25,000 nucleotides of DNA from Stramonita haemastoma (GCA_030674155.1 CM060334.1:25019984-25044983); one strand, 5' to 3'; shown: positions 9,577 through 21,351, counted from the stretch's first letter. Made by a program: numbers and translations. The notes: generated by a model from the sequence alone, not told the origin.

Positions 9577-9697
9577 CCACACACTTACACACACACACAC
9601 AGACACACACAGACACACCACGCACACACACACACCACACACACACACAACACACTCACACAACCACACACAGCACACACACGCACACACACACACA

Positions 9698-9743
<46 letters not shown>

Positions 9744-9759
9744 CACACACACACACACA

Positions 9760-9788
<29 letters not shown>
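9577..9788. repeat. (CA)n array
   Basis: CA repeats with occasional CACCACA, CAACACA and CAGACA interruptions. The His/Thr-rich open frames over it are artefacts. Confidence 0.96.
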
Positions 9789-9790
<2 letters not shown>

Positions 9791-10265
9791 GAGTAACCCC
9801 TATGATAAAATGTGTATATTTATCAATAAACAAACAAAATTATGCTTTAAAAAAAAACAAAAAAATTACGTATTATTTGAGCTGAGTTTCTTCTGATATT
9901 TCTTTTTTTTTTCTCTTTTCGATTGACGTTACGGTATAATTTCACTACCCTGTATAATAATTATCTTCACTTTCTTTCAGGAGTGAAAAAAAAAATCTCA
10001 GTAAGTGCAATTTGATTTGGAGTTGTTCAGTTGCTCACAAAAAGTGAAAAATGTTTGTTTTGATTCTTCCATCCTTCCACGTTCTGGATTTTTTTTGGTT
10101 TGTTTTCATTCTTTTGTTCGTGTTTGAAAAAAAAAAAGTTTGGTGATTTTTTTTGTTTTGGTTTTAAAGGCTGGCTTTGTCGTTGGCCTTTTGTTGCTGT
10201 TGCTGATTTTGTTGTGCACTAATGCATGCTGAGATGCTCACAGAAGCATAGTGATTACCTCATTC
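9789..10265. other. AT-rich DNA, no gene seen
   Basis: Unique sequence with many A and T homopolymers of 8-11 bases. It contains the AATAAA listed separately. Confidence 0.5.
9825..9830 (+). promoter_or_regulatory. Candidate polyadenylation signal AATAAA
   Basis: A canonical hexamer on the + strand, about 1.2 kb beyond the candidate stop codon at 8636. In DNA this AT-rich such a hexamer is expected by chance, so it is listed only as a possible 3' end of the PDZ gene. Confidence 0.15.
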
Positions 10266-10565
10266 ACACACACACACACACAGATTCTTTCGTAACACTC
10301 TCATGCACACACACACACACCACACACGCACGCACACACACACACACACCCCACACACCACAGATTCACTCATAGCACTTACACACATCTTACACACTCA
10401 CATGTACGCGAGCACATGCACGCAGCACAACCGCACACACACTTATACTCACCACACGCACGCACGCACGCACACACACACCAACTCACACACACACACA
10501 CAGATTCACTCGTAACACTTACACAAATGCATGCACACACACTACATACTCACTCACACTCTCCA

Positions 10566-10648
<83 letters not shown>
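10266..10648. repeat. Interrupted (CA)n array
   Basis: CA repeats with GCACGCACGC units. A phrase of the form CAGATTC(A)CTC(G/A)TA(A/G)CACTTACAC recurs at about 10281, 10362 and 10502, marking a decayed larger repeat. A pure (CA)n run closes it at about 10565-10648. Confidence 0.93.
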
Positions 10649-10649
<1 letters not shown>

Positions 10650-10925
10650 CCTGTCACCAAAACCTACTATATTCTTTAATGCCTCGAGATTAAAAAAAAA
10701 AAATTTTAAGATGTTACTGTTGAACTTTTTGCTGCCCTTATTGTTATCAACGTTTTTGTTTCACAAAATTTGAATGAACACATGAAAGAAATTATAAAAA
10801 TTATGAGTGTAGCCATTTTCATATTTTTTGGTTTATTCTTTCTAGCCTGACTCTTTGAAAGATAAACAATTATGTCAGTCATGTATATAGTGGCCGCTTA
10901 TGGTATGATTTCAAATTGACTGTGT
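10649..10925. other. AT-rich spacer, no gene seen
   Basis: Unique AT-rich sequence between a CA array and a TG array. Again the flanking arrays are in inverted orientation. Confidence 0.5.
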
Positions 10926-10996
10926 ATATGTATTGTTCGAGTGTCTGTGTGTGAGTGTGTGTGTGTTGGTGGTGTGTGTGTGTGTGTGTGTGTGTG

Positions 10997-11050
<54 letters not shown>

Positions 11051-11063
11051 AGAGAGAAGGGGA
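10926..11063. repeat. (TG)n array ending in GAGAGA
   Basis: TG repeats with a few GGTG and GTTG interruptions, then GTGAGAGAGAAGGGGAGAGA. Confidence 0.95.
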
Positions 11064-11164
11064 GAGATACAGCTTTGTTTCATATCCATCCATATTATAG
11101 CATGCATAATATATCACACCTATATTAATTTTTGTATATCCGAATAGATAAAAAAGCAATTTGT

Positions 11165-11335
11165 TTGTGTGTATGTGTGTGCGTACGTGTGTGTGTGCGT
11201 GCGTGTGTGTGTGCGTGCGCGTGCGTGCGTGCATGCGTCTGTCTTTGAGACTGTGTCTTTACTTGCGTGCATGCATGTACGCGTGTGTATCTGTCTGTTT
11301 GTTTGTCTGCTTACGTGCTTGCCTTTGTGTGAAGG
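11165..11335. repeat. (TG)n/(CG)n imperfect alternating tract
   Basis: TG with abundant CG and CATG steps (GTGCGTGCGC, GTGCATGC), trailing into GTCTGTTTG words. Mostly alternating purine/pyrimidine. Confidence 0.85.
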
Positions 11336-11804
11336 ATAAGATGTAAGAAGAAGCCTATATCCGAATGCTTCCGCAGTTGAACTTACTTGTTACAAAATGC
11401 ACATGAATTGGATATATATACTCTTCAGACAGGTGAAAAGTACACTGCTGTTTTGGATTTTCTTTTTTGTGTATTTCATGGAATTTTTCTCCATTTTTTC
11501 TGGATGTTTGTGTTCCGTTTTTTTGTGCATGAAAACAATGATGAGATTAGTATTACTGTACAATACAACACAAAGGGACGCCTTTCTTTGAAAGACAGAG
11601 GTACTGGTGAATTGTACTGTTGAATCGCTGATTATTATGGATTATGGTTATGTGTACAATCATATTACTGTGTTAAATGAGTTTTGTCAAAGTGCCTAAT
11701 GTTTGTATGTGTGTGTGTTTGTGTGTGATTGTGTGTGAGTTTCTGTGTGAGTTAATGTGTGTTGTTGCTGTAGTCTCTGATTCATTTTGATTTTCCATAA
11801 TCTT
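11336..11804. other. AT-rich DNA, no convincing gene
   Basis: An open frame closes at 11623 with a hydrophilic end (KGRLSLKDRGTGELYC), but no strong acceptor precedes it. A (TG)n patch lies at about 11707-11762. No other feature seen. Confidence 0.45.
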
Positions 11805-12334
<530 letters not shown>

Positions 12335-12737
12335 CCTAGTATATGGTTATTATCTTCATTTGACTAATGTATCGATATCTTGTATGCTGAAAATGTGTGT
12401 CATTTTTTTGTAAATTACCCTCAATCATAATTTTATTCCTTTGATGCCAATGTTGGTTTTCTGGATAGAATTCCAGGTTTTCTCTTTCCTTGAATTCCGA
12501 TAAATGCTTTTTGAACTGATAAGGGAAAAAATATGTGTTGTGGTTGGTTGGTTGTTACGATTTGAAGACAGGAAAATAAATGAGAGCGCTTATTCTTGCA
12601 CAACAAAAAGATTACTATAAGTCACGATGGCCTTAAAAGTTGAGTTTCTTATTATTAAATCATCATGAAAAGAAAGAAAACTTCATGTGTGTTTGTGTGT
12701 GTGATTTTATGTAAAGGTTTGTTGCGTTGTTTTACTC
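12335..12737. other. AT-rich DNA, no gene seen
   Basis: Unique sequence with no recognisable gene or repeat apart from a short GTTGGTTGGTTG stretch near 12541. Confidence 0.5.
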
Positions 12738-12836
12738 TTTGTTTCTCTGTCTCTGTCTATCTGTCTCTGTCTGTCTCTGTCTCTGTCTCTCTCTCTGTCT
12801 CTCTCTCTCTGTGTCTGTCTCTCTTTCTCTCTCTGT
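12738..12836. repeat. TCTG/TC microsatellite
   Basis: TCTCTG, TCTG and TC units, ending in GTGCACACA. Confidence 0.93.
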
Positions 12837-12907
12837 GCACACATTAATGTACACTTACAGCTGCATGTGTCCTTATATCATGATTATGTATTGCGCTGCT
12901 AACAATA

Positions 12908-12961
12908 ACACACACACATACACACACATACACACACACACCATCACACACACACACACAT
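12908..12961. repeat. (CA)n with CATA units
   Basis: A short CA array with ACAT interruptions. Confidence 0.93.
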
Positions 12962-13440
12962 CAAACAAATCACTTTTTTGGGGGAGTTAGTTACCAGTTC
13001 ATTAGGCCAACCGCACACCAGATTGAAATCAATGTTTTTGTGTATAAATCGATGCATTTTAATGCATTTCTTTGGCATTGAGTCTAGTCTGTAACAAATT
13101 GTGTGTTCAGACTGAATCACATTAGCAGCCTGCATTTTCTTTGAACCCGAATTGTTCTTCTCCTTCCTCAGCTAGAGCTCCAAGGTTCATCAGTAGTGAG
13201 AGTTCTGCAAATACCACCGTTTTTGCCCTCCATTAGAATTGTGTTATGATTTACACTTAGAACAAGTACATGATACTTTGGGATACTGATGATTGATTGA
13301 TTGTTTGTTGCTATTATTTACTTCCTTCAAAATGGTTTTCATAGAAATGTTGAGTTGGGATCAGGATGGTTTTGATTGTAACTATGTTGGGAAACCGTAA
13401 AGTGGCATCTGTTAGGTGGTTGTTGTTTTTTTAGCAAACC
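12962..13440. other. Unique DNA containing a SINE remnant
   Basis: AT-rich, no gene seen. The only feature is the SINE 3' fragment at 13165-13240. Confidence 0.5.
13165..13240 (-). mobile_element. SINE 3'-end fragment
   Basis: The + strand reads CCTCAGCTAGAGCTCCAAGG, then TTCATCAGTAGTGAG. This is nearly the same as the 3' domain of the minus-strand SINE at 2756-2795 (CCTCAGCTAGAGCTTCGAGG, TTTATCAGTGGTGAG). Similarity continues weakly through TTTTGCCCTCC. No head or tail remains, so it is a truncated or decayed copy. Confidence 0.65.
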
Positions 13441-13468
13441 GGTGTGTGTGTGTGTGTGTGTGTGTGTG

Positions 13469-13510
<42 letters not shown>

Positions 13511-13668
13511 AAGAGAGAGAGATAGTGTGTGCTTGTGTGTGATACCTGCACGTGTATGGCATGAGTGAGTGCGTGCATGCGTGCGTGCCATGTTGTGTGT
13601 GCGTGTGTGCGCGCGAGCGCGTATGTGTGTATATGTGTGTATGCGTGTGCGCGGTGTATGTACGCATG
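13441..13668. repeat. (TG)n-(GA)n compound array with TG/CG tail
   Basis: (TG)n to 13500, then GAGAGAGAGAAAGAGAGAGA, then TG mixed with CG and CATG (GTGCGCGCGAGCGCG) to about 13668. Confidence 0.93.
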
Positions 13669-14238
13669 CATCGCTTTGTATGTGCACCAAAGAGTTTGTG
13701 CTTCATGAAATAGTTACTGAACTACAAGTGTGGGTACTTGTACCATATTATGTGTGATAGATATACGTTGCATAAGTATGTGCACATTAAATTCATTTCT
13801 AAGCTAGAGCGAAAGATGTAAACATACTGCTATCAAATACTACACACAGTAACAAAGTATAATTCATATAAAAAAAGTATTTCATTATTTTTTACATTTG
13901 AATTAATGTATATGTTGTAAAAGCGTAAGTAGTTCCCTAACAGTCTAAAACACTAGAAGATAGATGTTGAAGTATATGTATGCAAGTACTTTGCTTTTAG
14001 TCTTTTATTGCTTGAACTTATCGCTACTCGTGCGTGTAAGTATTTGTGTCTTGGGCTGTATTATAGCTAGCTGTACTCGGCTATGGTGGAAGCAGTGCTA
14101 TAGAGCACTATGTCTAGAAAAAATCAGAGCATGTTGATTCTTTGTGTCTGGTTTTGACTGACATGGCATGCACACATTGTTGTTCTGAATGAAACCAGTT
14201 AACTGTGAAGGACGATTTTAAGTGCTGCTTCTAAGTAT
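13669..14238. other. AT-rich unique DNA, no gene seen
   Basis: No domain-bearing open frame, no RNA gene and no recognised mobile element. Confidence 0.5.
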
Positions 14239-14272
14239 GGTGTGTGTGTGTGTGTATGTGTGTGTGTGTGTG

Positions 14273-14359
<87 letters not shown>

Positions 14360-14460
14360 AGGTAGAGAGAGAAAGAGAGATGGTGAGTGCATGTGTTGGA
14401 TGGTTGTGTGTGTATAATTGTGTGTATGTGTGTGTGTGTTTGTTGTGTGCGTGTGTTTGT

Positions 14461-14492
<32 letters not shown>

Positions 14493-14495
14493 TTA
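14239..14495. repeat. (TG)n-(GA)-(TG)n compound array
   Basis: Perfect (TG)n for about 115 bp with a single TCG interruption, then GAGGTAGAGAGAGAAAGAGA, then a second interrupted TG array to about 14492. Its right end touches the AT-rich tail of the minus-strand SINE-like element. Confidence 0.95.
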
Positions 14496-14515
14496 TTATT
14501 ATTTTATTTATTAAT

Positions 14516-14681
14516 TCTTTTATATCGAGGATAACAGAATAAGCAATCATGTGCTTTTTTTCATCCGGTCCCCGTGTGTATGCAGTTTTGTAAATATTGT
14601 CATCTGTTCCCACCGGCACACGATGGCCTACTCTTACGAAAAGCGGAACAGGATTTAACGTGTGTGCAAGATGTTCTGCGT
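14516..14681 (-). mobile_element. SINE-like element, copy 2
   Basis: The reverse complement matches 5050-5221 nearly end to end (roughly 85% by eye), including TTAAATCCTGTTCCGCTTTT, CCATCGTGTGCCGGT, GGAACAGATGACA, GCATACACACGGGGAC, AAAAAAAGCACATGATTGCT and TATCCTCGATATAAAAG. The 3' end, towards lower coordinates, runs through an A/T-rich tail straight into a CA array (read on the minus strand). The 5' side is bordered by TG and TAG arrays. It lacks the 5' core segment seen in copy 1. Confidence 0.8.
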
Positions 14682-14695
14682 GTGTCTGTGTATGT

Positions 14696-14785
14696 GTAGT
14701 AGTAGTAGTAGTATAGTAGTAGTAGTATAGTAGTAGTAGTAGTAGTAGTAGTAGTGTGTGTTTGTGTGTGTTGTGTGTGTGTAGT

Positions 14786-14818
<33 letters not shown>

Positions 14819-14831
14819 TAGTAGTAGTAGT
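14696..14831. repeat. (TAG)n array with TG interruption
   Basis: TAG triplets in blocks of 3-12, interrupted by TATAG and by a GTGTGTTTG patch at about 14754-14782. Confidence 0.95.
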
Positions 14832-14851
14832 GTGTGTGTGTTTGTGCGCGC

Positions 14852-14912
<61 letters not shown>

Positions 14913-14932
14913 GGTGTTGGTGTTGGTGTGCA
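14832..14932. repeat. (TG)n-(CG)n-(TG)n, strong Z-DNA candidate
   Basis: A perfect alternating GC stretch at about 14846-14866 passes directly into perfect (TG)n to about 14910, then GTTGGT units. About 65 bp of uninterrupted purine/pyrimidine alternation. Confidence 0.95.
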
Positions 14933-15214
14933 CTTAACGCTTGTCAGTCTGTTTGGCGGCCTGTTTCCTTGTCCCTTTGTTTTTCTTCCTGTCTGGTGTT
15001 GTGTGTGTAAAAAGACAAGGGTAGTCAGCAGGTGTTGTGTGGTTCATAAAACCAGGTATAGGCTGTTTGTGTGGCACAGCGTGGTCCTGCATGTATCATC
15101 TTGCAAATAGCGCTGTGCATACGCGCGTGCGCGCTCACAAACACACATACACACACTCATAAGTACACACATATAATACACACGTACACACACGTACACA
15201 CACAACACACACGC

Positions 15215-15295
15215 ACGCACGCACACATACGCAGGTAGGCCTACACACACATACACTTACACACACACGCGAGTGCGTGCAGGTATGCATACACA

Positions 15296-15329
<34 letters not shown>

Positions 15330-15411
15330 ACACACACACACATGCTCGCGCACGCACACAAACACACATACGCGTGCTCGCAGGCACATACACACTCACG
15401 CACGAAGGCAG

Positions 15412-15443
<32 letters not shown>

Positions 15444-15663
15444 CACCATGCACACAAGCGCGCGCGCACGCACACAAACGTGCGCGCGCAGCACGGGCGG
15501 AAAGTTATAACAAGATTAGTGGTGATAACAGTAATAGTAAAACTAGCAGCACTACCATTAATGCTAATGGATATAAAGGGCCACACACACACAGTGACAC
15601 ACACACACAGTGACACACACACACACAGTACACACACACACAAACACACACAAACACACACTC
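15215..15663. repeat. Tandem duplication unit 1, about 449 bp
   Basis: Starts at ACGCACGCACACATACGCAG. It holds CA arrays and a conserved 123-bp block (15451-15573) that contains the only non-repetitive sequence of the unit (GGCGGAAAGTTATAACAAGA, then TTAGTGGTGATAACAGTAAT). It is followed by CAGTGACACACACA repeats. Confidence 0.85.
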
Positions 15664-17084
<1,421 letters not shown>

Positions 17085-17189
17085 AGAGACAGAGAGAGAG
17101 ACAGAGAGAGATGCGCACGCGCGCGCGCGCACCCCCCCCCCCCACCCACAACACACACACCAACACACACCAATCACACACCACCACAC

Positions 17190-17243
<54 letters not shown>

Positions 17244-17278
17244 TACATACACACAACATACATACATACATACACCAC
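17085..17278. repeat. Compound GA-GC-C-CA-CATA array
   Basis: In order: AGAGAGAG, alternating GC (about 17114-17130), a C run, interrupted CA with ACACC words, perfect (CA)n, and (CATA)n. Five motif classes in under 200 bp. Confidence 0.93.
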
Positions 17279-17391
17279 ACTTAGATTCAACCCCAATCAT
17301 TCTCTGACACTGATCATTTTTAATTATTCAGGCTGTCCCATTAAGCAATTATTATACAGTGACAGCAGTGGGTTTTGTTTTTCACCTGCCA

Positions 17392-17469
17392 TATGTGTGT
17401 GTGTGTTGTGTGTGCGTGTGTGTCGTGTGTGCGTGCGCGGCGGTGTGTGTGTGTGTGTGTGTGTGTGTG

Positions 17470-17500
<31 letters not shown>

Positions 17501-17527
17501 GTGTGTGTGTGTCTGTGTGTGTGTGTA
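17392..17527. repeat. (TG)n interrupted array
   Basis: TG repeats with TTG, TCG and GCGCGG interruptions. Together with the CA array at 17145-17278 it forms another inverted pair around a spacer of about 115 bp. Confidence 0.94.
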
Positions 17528-17782
17528 GTACAGAATTCTTGTTTTGTTCTGGCTGCGTTAAGGAAAATCGTGTGAAGCCAACACACGCTAATACTGCCAC
17601 TGCCAGGGACAGAGTGACTGTAGATCCACCACAGCTGCTATAGGCTACTACGATAAGATCTAGTTCCTGTGGCAAACAACGTGTATAATTATATGAATGG
17701 AGTGGGATATTTGTGTTTGTGTGTGTGCAAAAGAGACGACCACAACTTAAAATAAGATGAAGAGAAAAACCAATGTCATGCA
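17528..17782. other. Unique DNA, no gene seen
   Basis: Short spacer between the TG array and the decayed minisatellite. An open frame ends near 17643 (RVTVDPPQLL), with no domain or good splice context. Confidence 0.4.
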
Positions 17783-17821
17783 GTTCTGCTGTGAATTCAC
17801 GCTTAAAGGTGTAAGTGGTTA

Positions 17822-18000
17822 TAAGGTAGGTAGGTAAAGGTGTTCCCATAACCTATGCAGTTGTTGGGGAGCCAGGTGTCTTGAGGCCTCATGTTCCCAG
17901 GGGCCAGCATATAAGAGGACGGTGCCCATCTCTTCTCCCTTGCTGCTTTACCTTTCCTGACCCCAACTGGAAAACTATAGTGAGGCGAAGGCTTCAGGCA
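17822..18000 (+). mobile_element. Unclassified insertion in the minisatellite
   Basis: About 170-180 bp foreign to the repeat lies between the first two minisatellite copies. It begins with GGTAGGTAGGTAAAGGTG and is GC-richer, with TTGGGGAGCC, GGGGCCAGC and GAGGACGGTGCCC words. It carries no clear box A or B and no terminal repeat. It may be part of a non-autonomous element, but I cannot assign a family. Confidence 0.3.
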
Positions 18001-18493
18001 GATTATAATTCCTTTAGTGCCAAAATGTTTTCTAAATCCTCTGCTTCTATTGTGAATTCGAGCTGTAAGTTTAAAACATGAACAGATTTTGTGAGGTTAC
18101 TTTTTAGCTGGGGAAAAAAATGCTATCTAAGCTATTTGCTTCTGTTGTGAATTTACTCTAAAACTTTAAAGTAATAACGGATTTATTGTGGTTAGCTAAA
18201 CATTAACGCAAAATTGTTGTCGCAGTTTTCTTTTAAAGAATTTTGTGAGATTATGTTTAGGCGCATAAAAATCAATGTTTACTGCTGAACCCACGCCATG
18301 AAGTTTTAAAGGGGTCACAGACTTTGTGAAATTACACTTTTGCGCAAAATGTTGTCGAGGTCGCTGGTTCTGTTGTGGATTCACATTGTAAGTTTTAAGC
18401 GGTGACCGATTTTGTAAAATAATATTCTAAGAAACACGACCGAGTCAATTGTCTATGTTGTGAATCAGCACTGAAAAGTTTAAAACGGTAAGA

Positions 18494-18904
18494 CACGACG
18501 GACGCTATAGCTGAGTGGTGAAGACCGTTCGTATTCAATCCCTGGAGTATATGAAGTTCATGGGTTCAAATCTAGGCGGGTCAGGTAAATTGAGGATGGA
18601 GATTTTTACGATCTCCTAGGTCAACTTCAAGTGCAGACTTGCCTGTGCCCTAATTCCATTCGTGTATATTTATGCACATGCAGGAGATTATATATGCATG
18701 TTAAAGAACCCGTCATTCATGTCGTTTTTCGCTGGGTTATGGAAACATCAACCTACCCCAGCATACATACCCCAAGTAGAATGCGGCTACCTTCATGGTG
18801 GGCAAAAACGGGCACATACGCAACATCTCACCAATGTTGAACCTCAGTGCTCTAGTCGAGGAACAAACCCACCCACCCCAAAAAAGAAAATAACAACAAA
18901 AAAG
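18494..18904 (+). mobile_element. tRNA-derived SINE, 411 bp, with target-site duplication
   Basis: A complete SINE. Box A is perfect (TAGCTGAGTGG, 18508-18518) and box B has one mismatch (GGTTCAAATCT, 18563-18573). The body has the conserved stretch CATGTTAAAGAACCCGTCAT, GGGTTATGGAAACATCAACC and ATGCGGCTACCTTCATGG, which I recall as typical of SINEs in gastropod genomes. The 3' domain (CTCACCAATGTTGAACCTC, GCTCTAGTCGAGGAA) matches the SINE at 2745-3110. It ends in a C- and A-rich tail. The 7-bp word GGTAAGA flanks it at 18487-18493 and 18905-18911, and the minisatellite resumes on the far side. Confidence 0.88.
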
Positions 18905-19210
18905 GGTAAGAGATTTTTAGGGACTGTATTTTTTCACAAACTGTTGCCGAAATTGTCTGCGTGTAGATTATGTGAATTCAGTGGTAGCTCTCTCTAAGCG
19001 TATACTACTGTGCCACAATGAAACAAAACTCAGCCTCTCCCACCTGTACGTGCATCGGAATGCAGCGATTGTGTCCATTCATGTTTTTGTGAGTTCGTCT
19101 ATTGTCGTGAGACTTAGACGTCAGTATTTTCTGCGTGTTGGTGACCGAGTGTGTCTTCTCGTTGGATTGTATATCGTGATAATGATCATCAATCTTTACC
19201 TTCCATGCAG

Positions 19211-19321
19211 AAATGTGGGGAAATTCCACAAGGCCACGACGAACGATGCAGAGAAAGACTAGCGTGTTTTACCTGGAGTAGTTGTGAAAGAAAAGTTGGA
19301 GGGGTTTTTGTCGTTTGAAAG
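19211..19321 (+). other. Candidate splice-bounded non-coding exon
   Basis: A pyrimidine-rich stretch ending CTTTACCTTCCATGCAG (19194-19210) is a good acceptor, and AAG|GTAAGCATG at 19321/19322 is a very good donor. The 111 nt between them have a stop in every frame: frame 1 is open until a TGA six bases before the donor, and frame 3 ends after NVGKFHKATTNDAEKD. If spliced it would be UTR or long non-coding RNA. Confidence 0.25.
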
Positions 19322-19339
19322 GTAAGCATGATTATGATT

Positions 19340-19439
<100 letters not shown>

Positions 19440-19489
19440 GAGAGGAGAAAGGATGACGAGACAATTATTTTTATTCCCAAGAGTTAGAG

Positions 19490-19626
19490 AGAGAGTGTGT
19501 GTGTACAATCGCTTCTGTGTTTTGTGTGTGTGTGTGTGCGTGCATATGTGCGTGTGTGTGTGTGTACGTGTGTGTACGTGTGTGTATGTGTGTTGTGTTT
19601 GTATGTGTATGTGTGTGTGTGTTTGT
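19490..19626. repeat. Interrupted (TG)n tract
   Basis: GAGAGTGTG start, then TG with TACG, CATATG and TTGTG interruptions. Confidence 0.9.
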
Positions 19627-19832
19627 GACGTGGGTTAACGAGAAATGAGGTATTTAACGCAGGGTTTGTAGATTAAAAAAGCAACAACATCAACTACTAC
19701 TGTGTGTAATGTTCGGCATGGTGACACTGGCTTCTAATGGAAAAAAAAACAGATGGGGCTAACGTATCAAACTGGGAATATGCAGTGGTTGTACCGCTTA
19801 GATTTTAATCACGATATGCTGTAGCGATACTC

Positions 19833-20051
19833 TGTCAGTCTGTCTGTCTGTTTGCTTGTCTTTCTATTTGCCTGTCTGTCTCTCTGTCTTTGTCTCTCTC
19901 TTTTGTCTGTCTGTCTCTCTCTCTGTCTCTTCTCTTCTGTGTCTCTATCTCTATCTCTCTCTCTGTCTCTATCTATTCATCTGTTTATTTATCTATCTAT
20001 ATATCTATCTCGCTCCATTTTTCCTGCAGTCTATCTGTCTGTGTCTGTCTA

Positions 20052-20102
<51 letters not shown>

Positions 20103-20105
20103 TCT

Positions 20106-20181
<76 letters not shown>

Positions 20182-20235
20182 TCTCTTTCTCTTTCTCTTT
20201 CTGTCTGTCCCTCTTTCTCACAATCTCACAATCTC
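19833..20235. repeat. TCTG/ATCT/TC compound array
   Basis: TCTG and TCTC units, ATCT units near 19944-20010, a perfect (TCTG)n at about 20055-20102, (TC)n to about 20176, then CTTTCT units and (ACAATCTC)n at the right edge. Confidence 0.95.
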
Positions 20236-20525
20236 TCTTTCTGTCTCTGGCTATCTCGTCCCCACCCCCCACCCCCACCCCAACCCCCTCATTCAGTCAG
20301 TCAAGTCACTGTAGACTGTCAGGTGATCCTCTTACCTTCCCTCCCCCCACCCCCCTCTCCCCTTCATGACAATCGATTGATAAGAAATGGTGATATTTGA
20401 CAGGGAAGGAATGCCAAAAATGTTTTCTTCTCTCCTGTGTGTCAGTGTAACGGCTGTAGTAGCACATACATCATGAGTGTACAACAGAATGCTTGTCAGG
20501 TTAATGGTTATAGTACGTTGTTCTT
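20236..20525. other. C-rich then unique DNA, no gene seen
   Basis: CCCCACC/CCCCCAC units at about 20260-20290 and 20340-20360, then unique sequence. No gene or RNA recognised. Confidence 0.5.
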
Positions 20526-20642
20526 GGTAGTGGTGGTGGTGGTGGTTTTCGTGCAGGTGGTGGTGGTGGTGGTGGTGGTGGTGGTAGTGGTAGTAGTAGT
20601 AGTAGCCTAGTAGTAGTATTACTGGTGGTGGTGGTGGTGGTG

Positions 20643-20724
<82 letters not shown>

Positions 20725-20774
20725 AAGTAATAGTAGTATTCGTGGTGGTGGTGGGGTGGTGGTGGGGGTGGTGG

Positions 20775-20853
<79 letters not shown>
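20526..20853. repeat. (GGT)n and (TAG)n compound arrays
   Basis: (GGT)n blocks at about 20529-20586 and 20623-20652, (TAG)n blocks at about 20653-20725 and 20776-20853, and a G-rich joint at 20740-20775 (GTGGTGGGGGTGGTGG). The Ser-only and Tyr-only open frames are artefacts. Confidence 0.96.
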
Positions 20854-20855
<2 letters not shown>

Positions 20856-20984
20856 ATGTTGGGCGTTCCCTAGGTGAGCACCATAGTTTTCACTCAGAAT
20901 GTACACTGTCTCGTTCATCACTCCTGGAAATCACTTCAAAACCTAAGTATACACTGGATAAGTAGTTTGCGTGCGTGTGTGACT

Positions 20985-21348
20985 GTTTTGAAGTCTCTCG
21001 TCATAAGGGCAGCCATACTCCGGTGCTATTCTTTCAAATGAGACGATAAACTGAGGTCCCGTGTGCAACACGCATTTAGCATAGGTAAAAAATAAAATCC
21101 CCCAAAACACGGCAACAAGAGAGTTGTCCCTGGCAAAATTCTGTAGAAAAAAAGCCACTGTGATATGCAAACAAATACACATGCATACAGGAAAACAGAT
21201 TTCTAAAAAATAAAAATAATAAAAAGGGTGGCGCTGTTCTTATGGGGACGCGTTTTCCCTTGGGAAAGCATCCCGAATTTAATGCAGAGAAGTGTGTCGT
21301 GACTTATGGTGATGTACAATACAATACAATACAATACAATACAATACA
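20985..21348 (+). mobile_element. SINE with conserved core and (ACAAT)n tail
   Basis: The core reads GGTGCTATTCTTTCAAATGA, GACGATAAACTGAGGTCCCG and TGTGCAACACGC. It is followed by CACGGCAACAAGAGAGTTGT, CCTGGCAAAATTCTGTAGAA, GGTGGCGCTGTTCTTATGG and CATCCCGAATTTAATGCAGA, and ends in about seven ACAAT units (21315-21348). I recall this order of blocks and an AATAC-type tail from abundant gastropod SINEs. A tRNA head is not visible, so it is 5' truncated or decayed. Confidence 0.8.
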
Positions 21349-21351
21349 TTC

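Larger units (their letters stand above)
17783..18990. repeat. Decayed 85-95-bp minisatellite, interrupted
   Basis: A unit marked by TCTGTTGTGAATTCAC, AAGTTTAAAACGGTGAC, AGATTTTGTGAAATTAC and AAAATGTTGTC recurs with heavy divergence. The TGTGAAT anchor, or its variant, is at 17790, 18051, 18146, about 18284, 18374, 18459 and 18971. Adjacent copies are 85-95 bp apart where nothing intervenes. The 512-bp gap from 18459 to 18971 becomes 94 bp once the SINE and one target-site copy are removed. The 261-bp gap from 17790 to 18051 suggests a second insertion. Confidence 0.75.

Noticed and set aside
11533..11623. Possible terminal exon ending KGRLSLKDRGTGELYC
   Set aside because: It looks protein-like, but no strong acceptor is placed in frame and no domain is recognised.
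17581..17643. Possible exon ending RVTVDPPQLL
   Set aside because: The frame is inherited from the TG array upstream and splice context is poor.
20619..20921. Poly-Tyr and poly-Ser open frames
   Set aside because: Translations of TAG/CTA triplet arrays.
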